From positions 1-42,006 of the IMG/VR virus record IMGVR_UViG_3300048115_000358: a stretch of 42,006 bases of DNA. One strand, given 5' to 3'. A model generated the notes under the pieces. It was not told where the DNA came from, did no database searches, and worked only from the letters and a program-made list of their open reading frames with translations. Origin of the DNA: a virus. The first letter of the stretch is position 1; every line of letters starts with the position of its first letter. Of this stretch, positions 17,801 through 25,663 are shown piece by piece. The position numbers were made by a program, and so were the translations under genes.

Positions 17801-19964
17801 CGCCTCTTGTGTTTGCTTCATCATTTTGTAAAGCGTCACGTAATCTATTGACATCACCTAATTCTATTAATGCTTCAATATAGTTTCTGTCTTCACCATA
17901 GGTGTCATTAAGTCCAGACGCTCTAACTTTTTCTCTAAATCGATTTACAATATCTTCATTTAAATTATCTAATTCTGATATTAGTTTTTCTGAAACTTCT
18001 TCTTTCTTTTTAAATTCTTTATTAAGAACATCTGCTTCTGCTTCTAATTCTGTTAATTTTTGTTGGGCTTTTTCATCTATAAGTTTTCTATAATCTCCTA
18101 TAGATTTAAGAAAACTATTTGCCATATAAGCATCGCTAGGTTTAGAATAAACTTTTTGTAACTGCTGTCGTAAGTTTATTGAAAAGTCCATAATTTGGTC
18201 ATTCAACCCTGTGTAAGTATGATAATATCTTTTGTTACATCTTCCTGTTAAAAATACTTCTTTTAATATTTTTGCAGTTGCACCGACAATTTGTGCATTG
18301 TTAATTTGATTTTGAGGCAAGATGTTTCTGTGACAAGATATATGATATGTAACAATATAAGAAGTTGTGCCAGTTAAAATATTAAATCCATTTGGCTTAG
18401 GTTCACCATGAGGTTTAATATAAAAAATATCACTCATCGTATCTTTGGAATCAGTTAATTCTTCTTTGATTTGTTTTGCATTTAAAATTATACTTGTCAC
18501 ACAATCATAAATGCCTGTACCTGGTTGAACAACACCTTGCTGTTGACCTATTTTTATTGCATCTGTTTTTTCAGTTTCATTACTAGCAGAAGACATGTTA
18601 GGATTGTTTGGGTCCTTCATTTCTGCTTGTGCATATTTCTGTTTGAAATCATCATCCATAACAAACTTAAATTCATTACGGAAGTCTGAATCACCGATTA
18701 CAGCATTTTTCAATATGTTTTCATTTAGCTTATTAAAGAATTCTTCAAGTGTTTCTCCAAGTGTATTTTTTACATCAAAGTTAAAATTACTTTCAGCTTG
18801 TGCTATTGTTGCCAATGAAACTATTTCGTCATTTACAATAGTACCTGTAAGTCCTGTAGCAGTTCCCCTTGCATCTGTAGTTGTATCTAAATCTCTAAAA
18901 TTGTTTATCTTAAAAGGTAGAACTTTTGTAGCAGGTAATTTTTTTACGTTATTGTTTTCATCGTAACCAATAAAGTTTATTTTCATAAAGAAAACTGCAT
19001 TTTGTATATTTGGATAGCCACATAGTATAACGGTATTATTCAGCATATCGGGTAAAGAAGTTCCGCCAACTTGTGTTATAGAAAATGAAAGTGTAGTGGC
19101 AGTTCCTGCCATTCTACTAACACTGTTTGCACCATACCCTCTACCATCAACAACTAAATCATGTATATTCAATTCTGTACTCACACCGGTTTTTGCAATC
19201 GTTACTTTTTGTGCAGACGCCGGAGGCCATGCATCATTTACAACATCCAAAAGTAAGTCAGGCGTGTTTTCGAATTTTCTATATTTTGCTTCTGCTTGTT
19301 TATTAACACAAAATAGTTCTAAATTATATGTATAACTTTGATACACATCTAGTTCATTATCCCAAAACAAATTTTTAGATTCCATTTGTTTTATAACTTG
19401 TGCTAGACTTGTAGCATTGTTTAAAATTTGATTTTTTGTTTCTACAGAATCTTCATAGTTTAATTTTTCTTCTCCTACAGGAACAGGGTCTTGGTCTGAT
19501 TTTATCTGCGACAAAGCATCATCATCAGTTACTGGTACAACTTCTTCATCAACTGTACCATATGCCATACCCAATCCAGTACCAATACTATCAGAAAAAT
19601 ATTCTTCTGCTTCTGCTCCACCTTCCATACGTATCATTGCAGAAACCATCTTTTCTGCTAATTCAGGATTTGCACTTAAGTCTACTGGAGAATTTGGATC
19701 CACACCCATTCTTTCAGCAACAAAGTTTGTGTAATTGGATGTATTGTTTTCATTGGGAGGAGCCCAACGATTAATCATATCATTTACTGTTGTTAAGCCG
19801 TGCTTGTTTTGATAAGTCTCTAATGTTTTACCCATTGCACGAACACCATGTTCTGGTGTTGCATAGGTAACGAATCTTCCGTCATCGCCGGTTTTACCAA
19901 CCCAAGCAGTTGAGTTAGATTCTATATTTCCTGGGTTATTATTTCTTGCACTTCTTACTGTCAT
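14868..19964 (-). CDS. Giant hub-like baseplate protein with N-terminal P5-type domain
   Basis: 1,698 residues. Residues 1-105 (RNNNPGNI at 7-14, RFVTYATPEHGVRAMGKTL, RWAPPNENNTSNYTNFVAERMGV) match the domain often annotated as phage structural protein P5, found on many tail and lysis-related proteins. Residues about 200-620 have the feel of a gp27 or gpD-like hub: several beta-barrel-like segments and the stretch RYYHTYTGLNDQIMDFSINL near 575. Residues about 640-780 are charged, coiled-coil-like helices. The C-terminal part is acidic and low-complexity, with a PPPPP run near residue 1,480. It lies between gp53 and the spike, where a hub is expected. The T4 hub gp27 is only ~390 residues. The hub role is inferred. 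Confidence 0.55.
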   Translation of the reverse strand: MTVRSARNNNPGNIESNSTAWVGKTGDDGRFVTYATPEHGVRAMGKTLETYQNKHGLTTVNDMINRWAPPNENNTSNYTNFVAERMGVDPNSPVDLSANPELAEKMVSAMIRMEGGAEAEEYFSDSIGTGLGMAYGTVDEEVVPVTDDDALSQIKSDQDPVPVGEEKLNYEDSVETKNQILNNATSLAQVIKQMESKNLFWDNELDVYQSYTYNLELFCVNKQAEAKYRKFENTPDLLLDVVNDAWPPASAQKVTIAKTGVSTELNIHDLVVDGRGYGANSVSRMAGTATTLSFSITQVGGTSLPDMLNNTVILCGYPNIQNAVFFMKINFIGYDENNNVKKLPATKVLPFKINNFRDLDTTTDARGTATGLTGTIVNDEIVSLATIAQAESNFNFDVKNTLGETLEEFFNKLNENILKNAVIGDSDFRNEFKFVMDDDFKQKYAQAEMKDPNNPNMSSASNETEKTDAIKIGQQQGVVQPGTGIYDCVTSIILNAKQIKEELTDSKDTMSDIFYIKPHGEPKPNGFNILTGTTSYIVTYHISCHRNILPQNQINNAQIVGATAKILKEVFLTGRCNKRYYHTYTGLNDQIMDFSINLRQQLQKVYSKPSDAYMANSFLKSIGDYRKLIDEKAQQKLTELEAEADVLNKEFKKKEEVSEKLISELDNLNEDIVNRFREKVRASGLNDTYGEDRNYIEALIELGDVNRLRDALQNDEANTRGGSAAYEIFNDIFKGETRRNFGALNNAVRDAKLATNQALTELEANQREDDDLTREALGHMLSKKAVESTSAIADSWQSLGLLSEGGDGQDILLIEELDKEMIKKLSLEQFNDLMKTLVENPVNFDRVVKPILQNPTKLDVIKNSNREALELAKEKYYEGKYANISMMNATMTIKGDPYWLESFLPIEVEKGNFGKNNSSDSLKMHTALINGNNFVIVVVDKAEGVFLNDADRVGQDASNSDGIKKSRLETMVFMVNEITHQFSGGQFSQTLSLVKFPAASTFHEFRPTFGGNQFPDQWGDEWLRKYSYIEPELGINDGTGTGGDGTGKDAEGQAEEAGNIGVPVGAGNALVDTDGDGEGDTVVVQNTDAAYLGASAAYKNATSLFIDNNGVDGIPEEADAKQLALVTSQLQDLCNLGNQAACTDLSMGRQQIATHFGDADEARNIINESIDDGTTVSPATIAMLDNTYESLGQEAISDGIVGVDQNEIDAWNEQINKDMNRSYLGNNDAVINPNQVMTELEPGGLFGKAGTDALLNGDVELYEGGMSHKQTSIATGLGTKEYNFDTGTKTLTAQEYDKVESLHNENKDIIKGRSLHDLTDEEYAEVKANENAINKITENATSGVRGEVRNEIIDKEKRQTISELKADELELEDDLDGWYFTNKGRTEDEQKLEEVRQQILIEQVDSSPLVMTEVQEINGNLGGSHFVTDNDMKTTIDDPVIIPKPDVLPDVYIDNNDGTITVPPPPPNTYTVTNENYVRMDQTTLSEESKQELVEALESNNGIKVKQVIDGLPVEQQNEILQLQQTQELVELPGSKPAQLKYSEVGNATSEITESDAKELDAARSIYDNLANQQKDLPAIVVDEELGGETFQFRYPDVSEFQPVKYLDKNGQVQEYQVPTEIQNTVNSTGGWTIGTVNAIKNDIANNFDSISTGDSESGIHKKGTVSSSGAHQLRVNTKPNHFGINVRVDDNIAEGVN

Positions 19965-19969
19965 TGTAC

Positions 19970-20263
19970 TTACTTCATATCGTCTATTGATGCTTTGCTA
20001 GGTATTCTAATTCGAGTACCAACAGAAAAATCTCTTATAGGATCTTCTATAATGTCAGGGTTTCTTTTTGCAAAAATCCACCAATATTTTGAAGTGCCGT
20101 ACAATTCATAGCTACACAAGTCTGGTCTCATGTCATAATGCTGTGGTACAGTATATAGTTCATCTAAAGGATCAAACTCCAGATAAACATTATTCATAAT
20201 ATCCAGTACTTTATTTTTTATTAACCCTGTTTTCTTCCAAGGAGATGTTGGATCATAAGACAT
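19970..20263 (-). CDS. gp53-like baseplate wedge protein
   Basis: 97 residues, shorter than T4 gp53 (196) but carrying the family core: QHYDMRPDLCSYELYGTSKY then WWIFAKRNPDIIEDPIRDF and VGTRIRIPS. This is the compact LysM-like unit by which gp53 clamps neighbouring wedges at the hub. The start overlaps the stop of the upstream tube-cap gene by one base and the gene ends 6 bases before the giant hub-like gene. The gp53-then-hub/spike order mirrors T4 genes 53 and 5. Confidence 0.85.
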   Translation of the reverse strand: MSYDPTSPWKKTGLIKNKVLDIMNNVYLEFDPLDELYTVPQHYDMRPDLCSYELYGTSKYWWIFAKRNPDIIEDPIRDFSVGTRIRIPSKASIDDMK

Positions 20264-20835
20264 TAAATATACCCCTTACTTTTTAAATTACCACTTAAGA
20301 AATCTCTCATTGTGAAGTTCTCTCTTACGTTCTTTGGAGAGTATGTTGTTGTTAAAGATAAAACAAATGTTTGTTGTACCGGAACTCTTTCGCCTGATGA
20401 AAGAGATATATAGTCAACATCTTGGTCTAAGTTCCATGTAAAATCACGAATCAATACCGGAACGTTTTCATATATGCCATGTGCATAAAAACGTAATACA
20501 GGCGGTGGGAGACCGGGATTTTGTTCGAACTTACCAAAGTTCATCTTTAAAGCGCCTCTAAAAAACTGACCCATTGCTAACACTGTTCTTGCTTCTTCCT
20601 CACTACGAATAATAATCGGAGCCGCCATGTTAAATTCAGTGTTTGATGCCATTTCAAATGCACGTTGTTGAAAATTAGAATGTGCCAAATCATACGAACT
20701 ATAACCAGTTTGTGTGATAACACTGACCGTAGGAGTATAAGGAAACTGTACTCTTGTAAGTCCAGTTGCCGCCAACCTACCACTTGGGTCTGACATGTAA
20801 ACCGGTTGTGGTTCAAGATATAAATTATCAGCCAT
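20263..20835 (-). CDS. Tail-tube cap or tube-initiator protein (gp48/gp54-like)
   Basis: 190 residues. The central and C-terminal parts (PVLIRDFTWNLDQDVDYISL, VPVQQTFVLSLTTTYSP, ending FTMRDFLSGNLKSKGYI) have the alternating beta pattern of the tail-tube fold found in gp48 and gp54, the proteins that join the baseplate hub to the tail tube. It is shorter than either T4 protein (about 320-365 residues). It is the first gene of the baseplate operon, with TAAGGAGAA-like ribosome binding sequence before the ATG and a late promoter box 20-28 bases upstream. The choice between gp48 and gp54 cannot be made from the sequence alone. Confidence 0.5.
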   Translation of the reverse strand: MADNLYLEPQPVYMSDPSGRLAATGLTRVQFPYTPTVSVITQTGYSSYDLAHSNFQQRAFEMASNTEFNMAAPIIIRSEEEARTVLAMGQFFRGALKMNFGKFEQNPGLPPPVLRFYAHGIYENVPVLIRDFTWNLDQDVDYISLSSGERVPVQQTFVLSLTTTYSPKNVRENFTMRDFLSGNLKSKGYI

Positions 20836-20854
20836 TAAATTCTCCTTCTTTTGT

Positions 20855-20863
20855 GTATTTATC
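20855..20863 (-). promoter_or_regulatory. Late promoter box GATAAATAC for the baseplate operon
   Basis: GATAAATAC on the minus strand, 20 bases before the first ATG of the 20835-to-11509 operon. The upstream sequence CTACGAACTTTATAT matches the block before the gp25-operon box at 8239-8247 in sequence and spacing. Confidence 0.65.
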
Positions 20864-20903
20864 GTTATATAAAGTTCGTAGTTTAAAAAAGTTCATATTT
20901 CAC

Positions 20904-20933
20904 TTGACAAGTGCATTCAAAATAGTATATAAT
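20904..20933 (+). promoter_or_regulatory. Sigma-70-like promoter for the late sigma factor operon
   Basis: TTGACA (20904-20909), 18-base spacer, TATAAT (20928-20933). The -35 box sits inside CACTTGACAAGTG (20901-20913), an inverted repeat with 5-base arms, so a DNA-binding protein could block it. The promoter fires away from the late baseplate promoter. Confidence 0.75.
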
Positions 20934-20956
20934 AAAGTATTAATAGGAGCAAAACC

Positions 20957-21829
20957 ATGGCACGTAGAGGTCAAAATTATTTAAACAACAAAGATATGCT
21001 TAAGGAAATCCATACCTCAAAGGGTAATTACACTTGGTATGAAGACCGAGAAGCATATCATCAATACGATATTATAGTTGATGGAACAAGCGAAATTCGT
21101 GACGCTATCCCTCAAGCACAACAAAACCGGGCAGATAGAATGCAAAAACTAGCCTGGGAACTAAACGAAGACAAAAAGAAAAGACAATCTGACTTTTTAG
21201 TTGATCCAGAATCAATCGATAAAAACAGTTTGATATTCAGAGTTATGACATTTGACCATATCCCTGATGAACCCGGAAGAAAGAACAATCCAAAGACAAT
21301 AGCTGACCACAAAGTCAAGCTAAACTTTCCTCCATTCAAACATTATGTTTTAGACGGAAGAAAGTTCAGAGAAGTGGCTATTTCACATCATAACAAAAAC
21401 AAAGAGTTTGATTTACAAGCTGGCAAAATCACAGCGAAACTTGCCAACATGTATATTAAACTAGTAGAGCGTTATTCTCAAAGAAGTAACTGGCGTGGTT
21501 ACACATACATTGATGAAATGCGTGGACAAGCATTATTGCAACTTACACAAATTGGTTTACAATTTAACGAAGCAAAATCAGACAATCCATTTGCATATTA
21601 CACCGCGGCAGTTAACAATTCATTTACACGTGTTTTAAACACTGAAAAGAAAAATCAAGGCATACGTGATGACCTATTAGAGAAATCAGGTCAGATGCCA
21701 AGTTGGACTAGACAGTTAGAACATGAAATGAAGTCTCAAGAAAGATGGCAGAAAGTAATTAAAACAAGAATTACAGACGACCAAATGCCAACAGAGACAA
21801 TCAAAGAGATATACGCAGACAATGACTAA
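20957..21829 (+). CDS. gp55-like late-transcription sigma factor
   Basis: 290 residues, longer than T4 gp55 (185). Residues about 150-235 carry the sigma region 2-like core: KLANMYIKLVERYSQRSNWR, GYTYIDEMRGQALLQLTQIG, LQFNEAKSDNPFAYYTAAVN and NSFTRVLNTEKKNQGIRDDL, which matches gp55. gp55 directs host RNA polymerase to late promoters of the TATAAATA type, together with the sliding clamp. The extra ~140 N-terminal residues are unlike T4 gp55. The gene starts 24 bases after a consensus sigma-70 promoter, so host polymerase makes the late sigma, and it overlaps gp47 by 8 bases. The (G/T)ATAAATAC boxes upstream of structural genes in this window are its probable targets. Confidence 0.88.
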   Translation: MARRGQNYLNNKDMLKEIHTSKGNYTWYEDREAYHQYDIIVDGTSEIRDAIPQAQQNRADRMQKLAWELNEDKKKRQSDFLVDPESIDKNSLIFRVMTFDHIPDEPGRKNNPKTIADHKVKLNFPPFKHYVLDGRKFREVAISHHNKNKEFDLQAGKITAKLANMYIKLVERYSQRSNWRGYTYIDEMRGQALLQLTQIGLQFNEAKSDNPFAYYTAAVNNSFTRVLNTEKKNQGIRDDLLEKSGQMPSWTRQLEHEMKSQERWQKVIKTRITDDQMPTETIKEIYADND

Positions 21830-22838
21830 TCTTTTCAACAAAGCGGCTTGGTTCACTGATATTCACTATGGTATGCGTAACAACGCAAAGTGGCATAATG
21901 AAGATTGTGACGAATTTATAGACTGGTTTATCGAAGAAGCCAAAGCAAAAGGTTGTGAAACCTGTATCTTTGGTGGCGACTGGCATCATAATCGTGCTAG
22001 TTTGAATATTTCAACTATGAAGTATTCACTAGATGGACTCAGAAAACTAAACAACGCTTTTGATAAAGTTTATTTTATTTTAGGTAATCACGATTTATTT
22101 TATCGTGAAACACGTGATGTAAACTCAGTAGAGTTTGCAAAAGAACTACCTAACATTATTCTGATTGACAATGTACTCACTCAAGGTGATGTTACATTTG
22201 TCAGTTGGTTAGTTGGTGATGAGTGGAAAAAAATTCCGAAGATAAAATCAAAGTATATGTTTGGACACTTTGAACTCCCGACATTTAAACTTAATGCGAT
22301 GGTTGAAATGCCGGATCATGGTGGTTTAAAAAGTGAAATGTTCAAACATCAAGACTATGTGTTTTCAGGACATTTTCATCATCGACAAATAAAAGGCAAC
22401 GTGATATATACGGGCAATGCATTCCCACACAACTTTTCAGATTCATGGGACGATGAACGAGGTTGGATGTTTTTAGAGTGGGATAAAGAACCCGAATTCT
22501 TTGCATGGCCCAATGCTCCTAAATACCGAAATGTCACGTTGTCTTCCTTACTTAAAAATCCCAGTGAAATTTTACTGCCAAAAACAAATGCAAGAATTTC
22601 ACTAGATATTGATATATCATATGAAGAAGCAAACTTCATTAAAGATACCTTTATTGAAACTTATGACTTGCGAGACATAACGTTACAACAAATGAAAAAT
22701 GCACAACACGAAGAAGATACTGGTGCTGAGATACATTTTGAAACGATTGATGAAATTGTTATCTCTCAGTTGAATTCTATTGACGATAACGGTAGCTTTA
22801 ATAAAAAAGTACTCGTAGAACTATACCAGAATTTGTAA
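21822..22838 (+). CDS. gp47-like recombination nuclease subunit (Mre11/SbcD family)
   Basis: 338 residues, matching T4 gp47 (339). The metallophosphoesterase motifs are complete: Asp13 and His15 in FTDIHYG, GGDWHHN (51-57), GNHD (88-91), FGHFE (147-151) and SGHFHHR (182-188). With gp46 it forms the Mn-dependent nuclease/ATPase that resects double-strand ends for recombination-dependent replication. The start overlaps the late sigma gene by 8 bases, so the units are translationally coupled. The SDR-like gene starts one base after its stop. Confidence 0.93.
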   Translation: MTNLFNKAAWFTDIHYGMRNNAKWHNEDCDEFIDWFIEEAKAKGCETCIFGGDWHHNRASLNISTMKYSLDGLRKLNNAFDKVYFILGNHDLFYRETRDVNSVEFAKELPNIILIDNVLTQGDVTFVSWLVGDEWKKIPKIKSKYMFGHFELPTFKLNAMVEMPDHGGLKSEMFKHQDYVFSGHFHHRQIKGNVIYTGNAFPHNFSDSWDDERGWMFLEWDKEPEFFAWPNAPKYRNVTLSSLLKNPSEILLPKTNARISLDIDISYEEANFIKDTFIETYDLRDITLQQMKNAQHEEDTGAEIHFETIDEIVISQLNSIDDNGSFNKKVLVELYQNL

Positions 22839-22839
22839 T

Positions 22840-23445
22840 ATGAAAACAGTTTTAATAACAGGAAACAGAGACTATGGGCTTTGTCAAGCGATATGTAATC
22901 TTTTTGATAGTATGGATAATATTAGCTATACTACTGTCAGTCGTAGCAATGGTTGGGCTTTAGAAAAAGCAGAAGAACAACAACGACTTGCTGAATATTT
23001 TGTAGAAAACAAATATGATATCTTTATAAACAATTCTGCATTGTGGAAATTTCATCAAATAATGATTGCTGAACAAGTCTACAATAAATGCAAAGATGCA
23101 GAACATTCTGCATACTTAATTCATATGGGTTCTACTGCCGATACAGGTGTTAAAGGTAGAACATGGAGATATCCAACAGAAAAGAAAGCATTAAGAGATT
23201 ATAACAGAGATTTAACATACATGACAATGGGTGGTTCAAATATTAAAACTACTTGTGTGTCACCCGGAAGTTTAACAACCGCAAGTGTAATGAAAAAACA
23301 TCCTGATAGAAAGCTAATCGATGTTGAGTATATTGCAGAAGTTATTTTATGGTTGATTAATCAACCAGATTATGTTAATATCAATGAAATCAGTTTAGAT
23401 CCTATTCAAACAGGATCATTTGCAAGAGAGGTAAACGTTTGTTAA
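22840..23445 (+). CDS. Short-chain dehydrogenase-like (Rossmann) protein
   Basis: 201 residues. The pattern is SDR-like: VLITGNRDYGL (4-14), INNSA (63-67, in place of NNAG), a Ser in IHMGSTAD (94-101), Tyr111-x-x-x-Lys115 (YPTEK) and VSPGSLTT (140-147). The glycine-rich loop is degenerate: the usual TGxxxGxG reads TGNRDYGL, so cofactor binding may be altered. It is inserted between gp47 and gp46, which in T4 lie near each other, with a one-base gap before it and an overlap after it. The substrate is unknown. It may be an auxiliary metabolic enzyme or a repurposed nucleotide-binding protein. Confidence 0.7.
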   Translation: MKTVLITGNRDYGLCQAICNLFDSMDNISYTTVSRSNGWALEKAEEQQRLAEYFVENKYDIFINNSALWKFHQIMIAEQVYNKCKDAEHSAYLIHMGSTADTGVKGRTWRYPTEKKALRDYNRDLTYMTMGGSNIKTTCVSPGSLTTASVMKKHPDRKLIDVEYIAEVILWLINQPDYVNINEISLDPIQTGSFAREVNVC

Positions 23446-25223
23446 AGATTAAAAACATTACTATCCGAAACTTTATGAGTGTAGGGAACGTAACTCAAGC
23501 CGTAGATTTAGAACGAGACAATCTTACACTTGTTCTAGGTAATAACGTAGACTTGGGTGGTGACGGTTCCCGTAACGGTACTGGTAAGACCACTCTTATC
23601 AATGCTCTATCATATGGTTTATATGGAAATGCTCTTACAAACATCAGAAAAGATAATTTAATTAACAAGACAAATGCTAAAAACATGCTTGTTACGATTG
23701 ACTTTGAATACAACGGAAGTCAATACAGAATTGAACGTGGTCGTAGACCAAACGTATTTCGTTTAATGCGAGACGGCATTGATTTAAATGACTCAGTAGA
23801 CGAAGCACAAGGCGAAATGCGCCAAACTCAAACAGAAGTAGATTCTATCATAGGTATCTCTCATGCAATGTTCAAACATGTTGTTGCGTTAAACACATAC
23901 ACAGAACCGTTCTTGAGCATGAGAGCGAATGACCAACGTGAATTGATTGAAGAACTTTTGGGTATTACTGAATTGTCTCGTAAAGCAGAGGCACTTAAAG
24001 AAGTAATCAAAGAAACAAAAGACGAAATCAAAGACGAAGAATATAACCTCAAAGCGAAAGAAGATGCTAACTCACGTATCTTAAAAAGTATTACAGATAT
24101 TGAACGTAGACAACGTATCTGGAAAGATAAACATGACAATGAATTACAAGAACTAGAAAATGGTTTCGATAGTCTTTCACATGTTGATATCAAGCAAGAA
24201 ATTGCTAATCATCAATTACTAAACGAATATACTGAAAACAAATCTAAATTAGATAGTGCTAACAGTTGGATTGATAGCATTAGTGCAGATAATAAAAAAT
24301 TAAACGACTTAGAAAAACGAGTTAGAAGTGATATAGAAAAGATTAAAGACCACAAATGCTTTGCATGTGGACAAGATATACACGATAACAAACAAGAAGA
24401 AATTCTAAGAGAGAAAGAAGATTTATTAGGTGAAACTCTAACACACCTTTTAGAAAATCAAAAGAAACTAGAAGAATACGAAAAAATAATTTCCGAAGTT
24501 GGAGAACTTAGTTCTCCGCCGAAAGTATTCTATGAAAATTTAAACGATGCTTATGAGCATCAAAATTCTGTAACAGTACTCAAGGAACAAATTGAAACTA
24601 AAAAGAAACAAGAAGATCCTTACACTGACCAGATTAAAGAAATGCGTGAAAGTTCACTTGAAGAACTAGACTATTCTAAAATGAATGCTCTAAACTCTTA
24701 TCGTGAACATCAGGACTTCTTGATGAAACTGTTAACAAACAAAGACAGTTTTATTCGTAAAAAGATTATTGACCAGAACTTATCTTTCTTAAACACACGT
24801 TTAGAAAAGTATCTTGATAGATTAGGTTTACCTCATGAAGTTAAATTTATGAGTGACTTGTCTGTAGAAATTACAGAACTAGGTCGTGAACTTGACTTTG
24901 ATAACTTATCTAGAGGTGAACGTAATAGACTTATTCTTGGTCTATCATGGGCATTCCGTGATATATTCGAATCTTTATACTCAACTATTAATGTCTTATT
25001 TGTTGATGAACTTATTGATAGTGGTATGGATACAAATGGTGTAGAGGCTTCTCTTGCAGTATTAAAGAAAATGCAACGTGAAAGAGGTCGTTCTATATTC
25101 TTAGTTTCGCATAGAGATGAATTGTATGGTCGTGTAACCAACGTTCTTAATGTGATTAAAGAAAATGGGTTTACATCATTCTCACAAGAAGATGAACTTG
25201 ATATAGAAGAAACGAAAGGATAA
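23439..25223 (+). CDS. gp46-like recombination nuclease subunit (Rad50/SbcC family)
   Basis: 594 residues, close to T4 gp46 (560). The start is a TTG at 23439 that overlaps the preceding gene, with AGAGAGG as ribosome binding site. Walker A is GSRNGTGKTT (43-52). Long coiled-coil arms flank a zinc hook CFAC (Cys307 and Cys310). The ABC signature LSRGERNRL is near 489-497 and Walker B (NVLFVDELIDSGMD) near 518-530. It is the ATPase partner of gp47 in end resection. The sigma-47-SDR-46 order makes one operon linking late transcription with recombination and replication. Confidence 0.93.
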   Translation: MLKIKNITIRNFMSVGNVTQAVDLERDNLTLVLGNNVDLGGDGSRNGTGKTTLINALSYGLYGNALTNIRKDNLINKTNAKNMLVTIDFEYNGSQYRIERGRRPNVFRLMRDGIDLNDSVDEAQGEMRQTQTEVDSIIGISHAMFKHVVALNTYTEPFLSMRANDQRELIEELLGITELSRKAEALKEVIKETKDEIKDEEYNLKAKEDANSRILKSITDIERRQRIWKDKHDNELQELENGFDSLSHVDIKQEIANHQLLNEYTENKSKLDSANSWIDSISADNKKLNDLEKRVRSDIEKIKDHKCFACGQDIHDNKQEEILREKEDLLGETLTHLLENQKKLEEYEKIISEVGELSSPPKVFYENLNDAYEHQNSVTVLKEQIETKKKQEDPYTDQIKEMRESSLEELDYSKMNALNSYREHQDFLMKLLTNKDSFIRKKIIDQNLSFLNTRLEKYLDRLGLPHEVKFMSDLSVEITELGRELDFDNLSRGERNRLILGLSWAFRDIFESLYSTINVLFVDELIDSGMDTNGVEASLAVLKKMQRERGRSIFLVSHRDELYGRVTNVLNVIKENGFTSFSQEDELDIEETKG

Positions 25224-25226
25224 AAT

Positions 25227-25484
25227 ATGACTGAATTTAAAATGGTACGCAAACCACATAAAATGGTAGAATGGCTTGAAGGTGAATGCACTGACTGGGC
25301 AGATGGTATAATTAAAGAACATTTTCAAGTTGAAGATACTGACACATTAAGTAAAGAACAAATTGAAGAAGTTATCGCAGAATGGGAATTGTTAACCGAT
25401 AGCCCAAGTTATGATTTCTTAGGATTAGGTTTTAGAAATATTATTAGTTCCTGGGAAAATGAAAATGATGAATATTTAATTTAA
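25227..25484 (+). CDS. Small acidic protein after gp46, unknown function
   Basis: 85 residues, starting MTEFKMVRKPHKMVEWLEGE, 3 bases after the gp46 stop, with GAAAGGA as ribosome binding site. It looks fully helical and acidic: TDWADGIIKEHFQVEDTDTL, then EQIEEVIAEWELLTDSPSYD. No known motif. Tight spacing suggests it is the last gene of the recombination operon; the next promoter (25503) follows directly. Confidence 0.75.
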   Translation: MTEFKMVRKPHKMVEWLEGECTDWADGIIKEHFQVEDTDTLSKEQIEEVIAEWELLTDSPSYDFLGLGFRNIISSWENENDEYLI

Positions 25485-25502
25485 AAAAAGTTAAAAAAAG
25501 TG

Positions 25503-25531
25503 TTGACTTTCCATTCAGTATTTGTTATTAT
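25503..25531 (+). promoter_or_regulatory. Sigma-70-like promoter for a small RNA
   Basis: TTGACT (25503-25508), 17-base spacer, TATTAT (25526-25531). The expected start, near 25538, leads into about 108 bases without an ORF that end at a strong terminator. Confidence 0.7.
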
Positions 25532-25537
25532 TAAAGT

Positions 25538-25645
25538 ATTAAAGATGTCAAGTGTCTCCTCTCAACCTCTCTCATCTAGCTAGGCATCTTTAGTTTCTCA
25601 ACACAGAGAGCAACACAAACCCGGCACTTCTGTGTCGGGTTTTTT
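25538..25645 (+). ncRNA. Predicted small non-coding RNA, about 108 nt
   Basis: It is bounded by its own promoter (25503-25531) and an intrinsic terminator (25617-25645). Inside, AAAGATG (25541-25547) pairs perfectly with CATCTTT (25585-25591). The enclosed loop holds a pyrimidine-rich stretch, TCTCCTCTCAACCTCTCTC (25555-25573), resembling an anti-Shine-Dalgarno sequence. AACCTCTCTC (25564-25573) is exactly complementary to the ribosome binding site at 10715-10724. CTCTCT (25567-25572) could also pair with AGAGAG (25605-25610), which would make a pseudoknot and mask the pyrimidines. No tRNA cloverleaf is seen. A trans-acting regulator of phage mRNAs is a plausible inference. Confidence 0.6.
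25617..25645 (+). terminator. Intrinsic terminator of the small RNA
   Basis: AAACCCGGCAC pairs with GTGTCGGGTTT around a TTCT loop (one G-U pair), and the T-run ends at 25645. Sequence and shape resemble the terminator after the capsid gene (37473-37500). Confidence 0.88.
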
Positions 25646-25663
25646 ATTAAGAAAGAACCTGAT

